This document shows positions 44,576 through 45,631 of a stretch of DNA of 45,631 bases, piece by piece. The translations under genes were made by a program, and so were the position numbers. The notes beneath the pieces were generated by a model. It had not been told where the DNA came from. It worked only from the letters and a program-made list of their open reading frames with translations, and did no database searches. Within the stretch, counting starts at the first letter, position 1. Every line of letters begins with the position of its first letter. Source of the stretch: Puniceicoccales bacterium (lineage in GTDB: Bacteria > Verrucomicrobiota > Verrucomicrobiia > Opitutales > JAIRKQ01); NCBI GenBank assembly GCA_031283685.1, contig JAITBI010000003.1:1-45631 (forward strand), read 5' to 3'.

Positions 44576-45631
44576 CTAATCTTTATCTTCGTTAGATGAT
44601 TTCCGTTCCGTTGGACAGCCAGCTTTTAGCCAGGAATATATGAACTGGTCAATGTCGCCATCCATAACTTCTTGAATGTTGCTCGTTTCAGTCCCAGTGC
44701 GCAAATCTTTCACCATTTGATATGGTTGGCAAACGTAGCTTCGGATTTGATAACCCCATCCGATTTCTCCTTTTGGTCCATAGAATTTTTCCATGGCAGA
44801 TCGTTTTTCATCTTCCATTTTTTCATATAGGCGAGATCGCAGGTTCTTCATGGCGGATTCTTTATTCTTATGTTGGGAACGTTCATTCTGGCATGTGACA
44901 ACGATACCTGTTTGAATGTGGGTTATTCGAATGGCCGATTCTGTTTTATTTACATGTTGACCGCCTTTCCCGCTGGAACGATAGGTGTCGATGCGCAAGT
45001 CGGCATCGTCAATTTTTATATCCTCATCGTCTTCAATTTCAGCGACTACGTCGACGGAACAAAAGGAAGTATGCCTGCGTTTGTTGGCATCGAATGGACT
45101 GATGCGTACCAGCCTATGAACACCCCGTTCAGCTTTTACGTACCCGTATGCGTTTTCTCCAATAATCCTAATTGTTGCACTGTTGATTCCAGCTTCTTCT
45201 CCCGGTTGCATATCCTGAATTTCCGTTTCGAAATTGTTCCGTTCTGCCCAGCGCATATACATGCGTAAAATCATATCGGCCCAATCGCACGATTCAGTAC
45301 CTCCAGCCCCAGCGTGTATGCTCAAAATCGCATTGCAGTGATCATGCTTGCCACACAGATATGATGCTAGTTCTAACCTATTTAGATCCGTAGAAATTTT
45401 TTCTATGAGTGTAGCTGCTTCCGATAAATATTCCGTATTCTCCTGCTCGGATGATGCAAACTCTAGCAAAATGTTAATTTCATCTGCTGTTTTTCTTAAA
45501 TTTTCCACACTTGCTACTTTTTGTTTGAGAGCATGCAATTTGCTGCCCGTTTCCTTTGCCAGTAACTGATTGTTCCAAAAATCAGGGGCCGACATACTCG
45601 CTTCAATTTCGCCGATTTCATGCTTTATGCC
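44576..45631 (-). CDS. prfB: Peptide chain release factor 2, N-terminus cut by window edge
   Basis: The frame is open to the right edge: 12 codons ([12 protein letters not shown]) precede the Met of MSAPDFWNN, and the text matches the RF2 stretch that normally follows the early residues, so the start lies outside. RF2-specific blocks: [20 protein letters not shown], the stop-codon reading SPF in [13 protein letters not shown], and GGQ in [15 protein letters not shown]. It ends translation at UGA and UAA. In many bacteria the start region carries a programmed +1 frameshift, which would lie just beyond base 45631. Confidence 0.95.
   Translation of the reverse strand, partial: GIKHEIGEIEASMSAPDFWNNQLLAKETGSKLHALKQKVASVENLRKTADEINILLEFASSEQENTEYLSEAATLIEKISTDLNRLELASYLCGKHDHCNAILSIHAGAGGTESCDWADMILRMYMRWAERNNFETEIQDMQPGEEAGINSATIRIIGENAYGYVKAERGVHRLVRISPFDANKRRHTSFCSVDVVAEIEDDEDIKIDDADLRIDTYRSSGKGGQHVNKTESAIRITHIQTGIVVTCQNERSQHKNKESAMKNLRSRLYEKMEDEKRSAMEKFYGPKGEIGWGYQIRSYVCQPYQMVKDLRTGTETSNIQEVMDGDIDQFIYSWLKAGCPTERKSSNEDKD

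Overview
The window reads as a chromosomal segment of a Gram-negative, probably host-associated bacterium of the PVC group, most likely a Verrucomicrobiota/Opitutae-like lineage (inference). Pointers are the AtpA form with an insertion before the [12 protein letters not shown] stretch, an NrdA scaffold resembling chlamydial/verrucomicrobial class I enzymes, a putative Na+/H+ antiporter family shared by these groups, LptD (so an LPS outer membrane), MurF (so peptidoglycan), and type III secretion parts: an SctI-like inner rod protein and a CesT-like chaperone. DNA is moderately AT-rich and intergenic gaps are short. I saw no rRNA, tRNA or CRISPR array.

Layout. 1-2490: a truncated bilobed-hydrophobic protein at the left edge, prs, and a Bax-inhibitor-1/YccA-type membrane protein. 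2619-14187: one long minus-strand block of phage origin with the order of the Mu head module (winged-helix protein, small terminase, TerL, DUF935-type portal, protease, decoration protein, capsid, gp36- and gp37-like proteins), then a fibre with Leu-Gly-Gly repeats and several fibre/baseplate-like proteins. Transposase, integrase, sheath, tape measure and lysis genes are absent. Two strong hairpins lie between its genes. 14353-19767: plsC, a DEDDy exonuclease, and a minus-strand run sctI - small ORF - lptD - miaA. 19910-24245: dnaG-rpoD and an Ala/Thr-rich repeat membrane protein. 24474-31598 (plus strand): clpP, three GT8 glycosyltransferase domains in two ORFs, trpS and topB. 31633-39255 (minus): sufD, murF, an nrdA-like gene, an antiporter and a secretion chaperone. 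39361-45631: an NrdG-type radical SAM activase, atpAGDC, and prfB running off the right edge.

Working together: prs, nrdA/nrdG, dnaG, rpoD, topB, trpS, miaA and prfB serve nucleotide supply, replication and translation. plsC, lptD, murF and the GT8 enzymes build the envelope. The SctI-like protein, the chaperone, and possibly the two unusual membrane proteins (left edge and 23682-24245) point to a secretion-based host interaction whose genes are scattered among housekeeping operons.

The most striking signal is that several core enzymes keep their fold but lack family-signature residues. The NrdA-like protein lacks the first redox Cys, the substrate Asn, one Tyr of the radical-transfer pair, a normal phosphate loop and the C-terminal Cys pair. 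AtpA has Gly for the P-loop Thr, Prs has a changed PRPP loop, and DnaG lacks three of four zinc ligands. Whether these are lineage traits, decay or new functions needs comparison with relatives.
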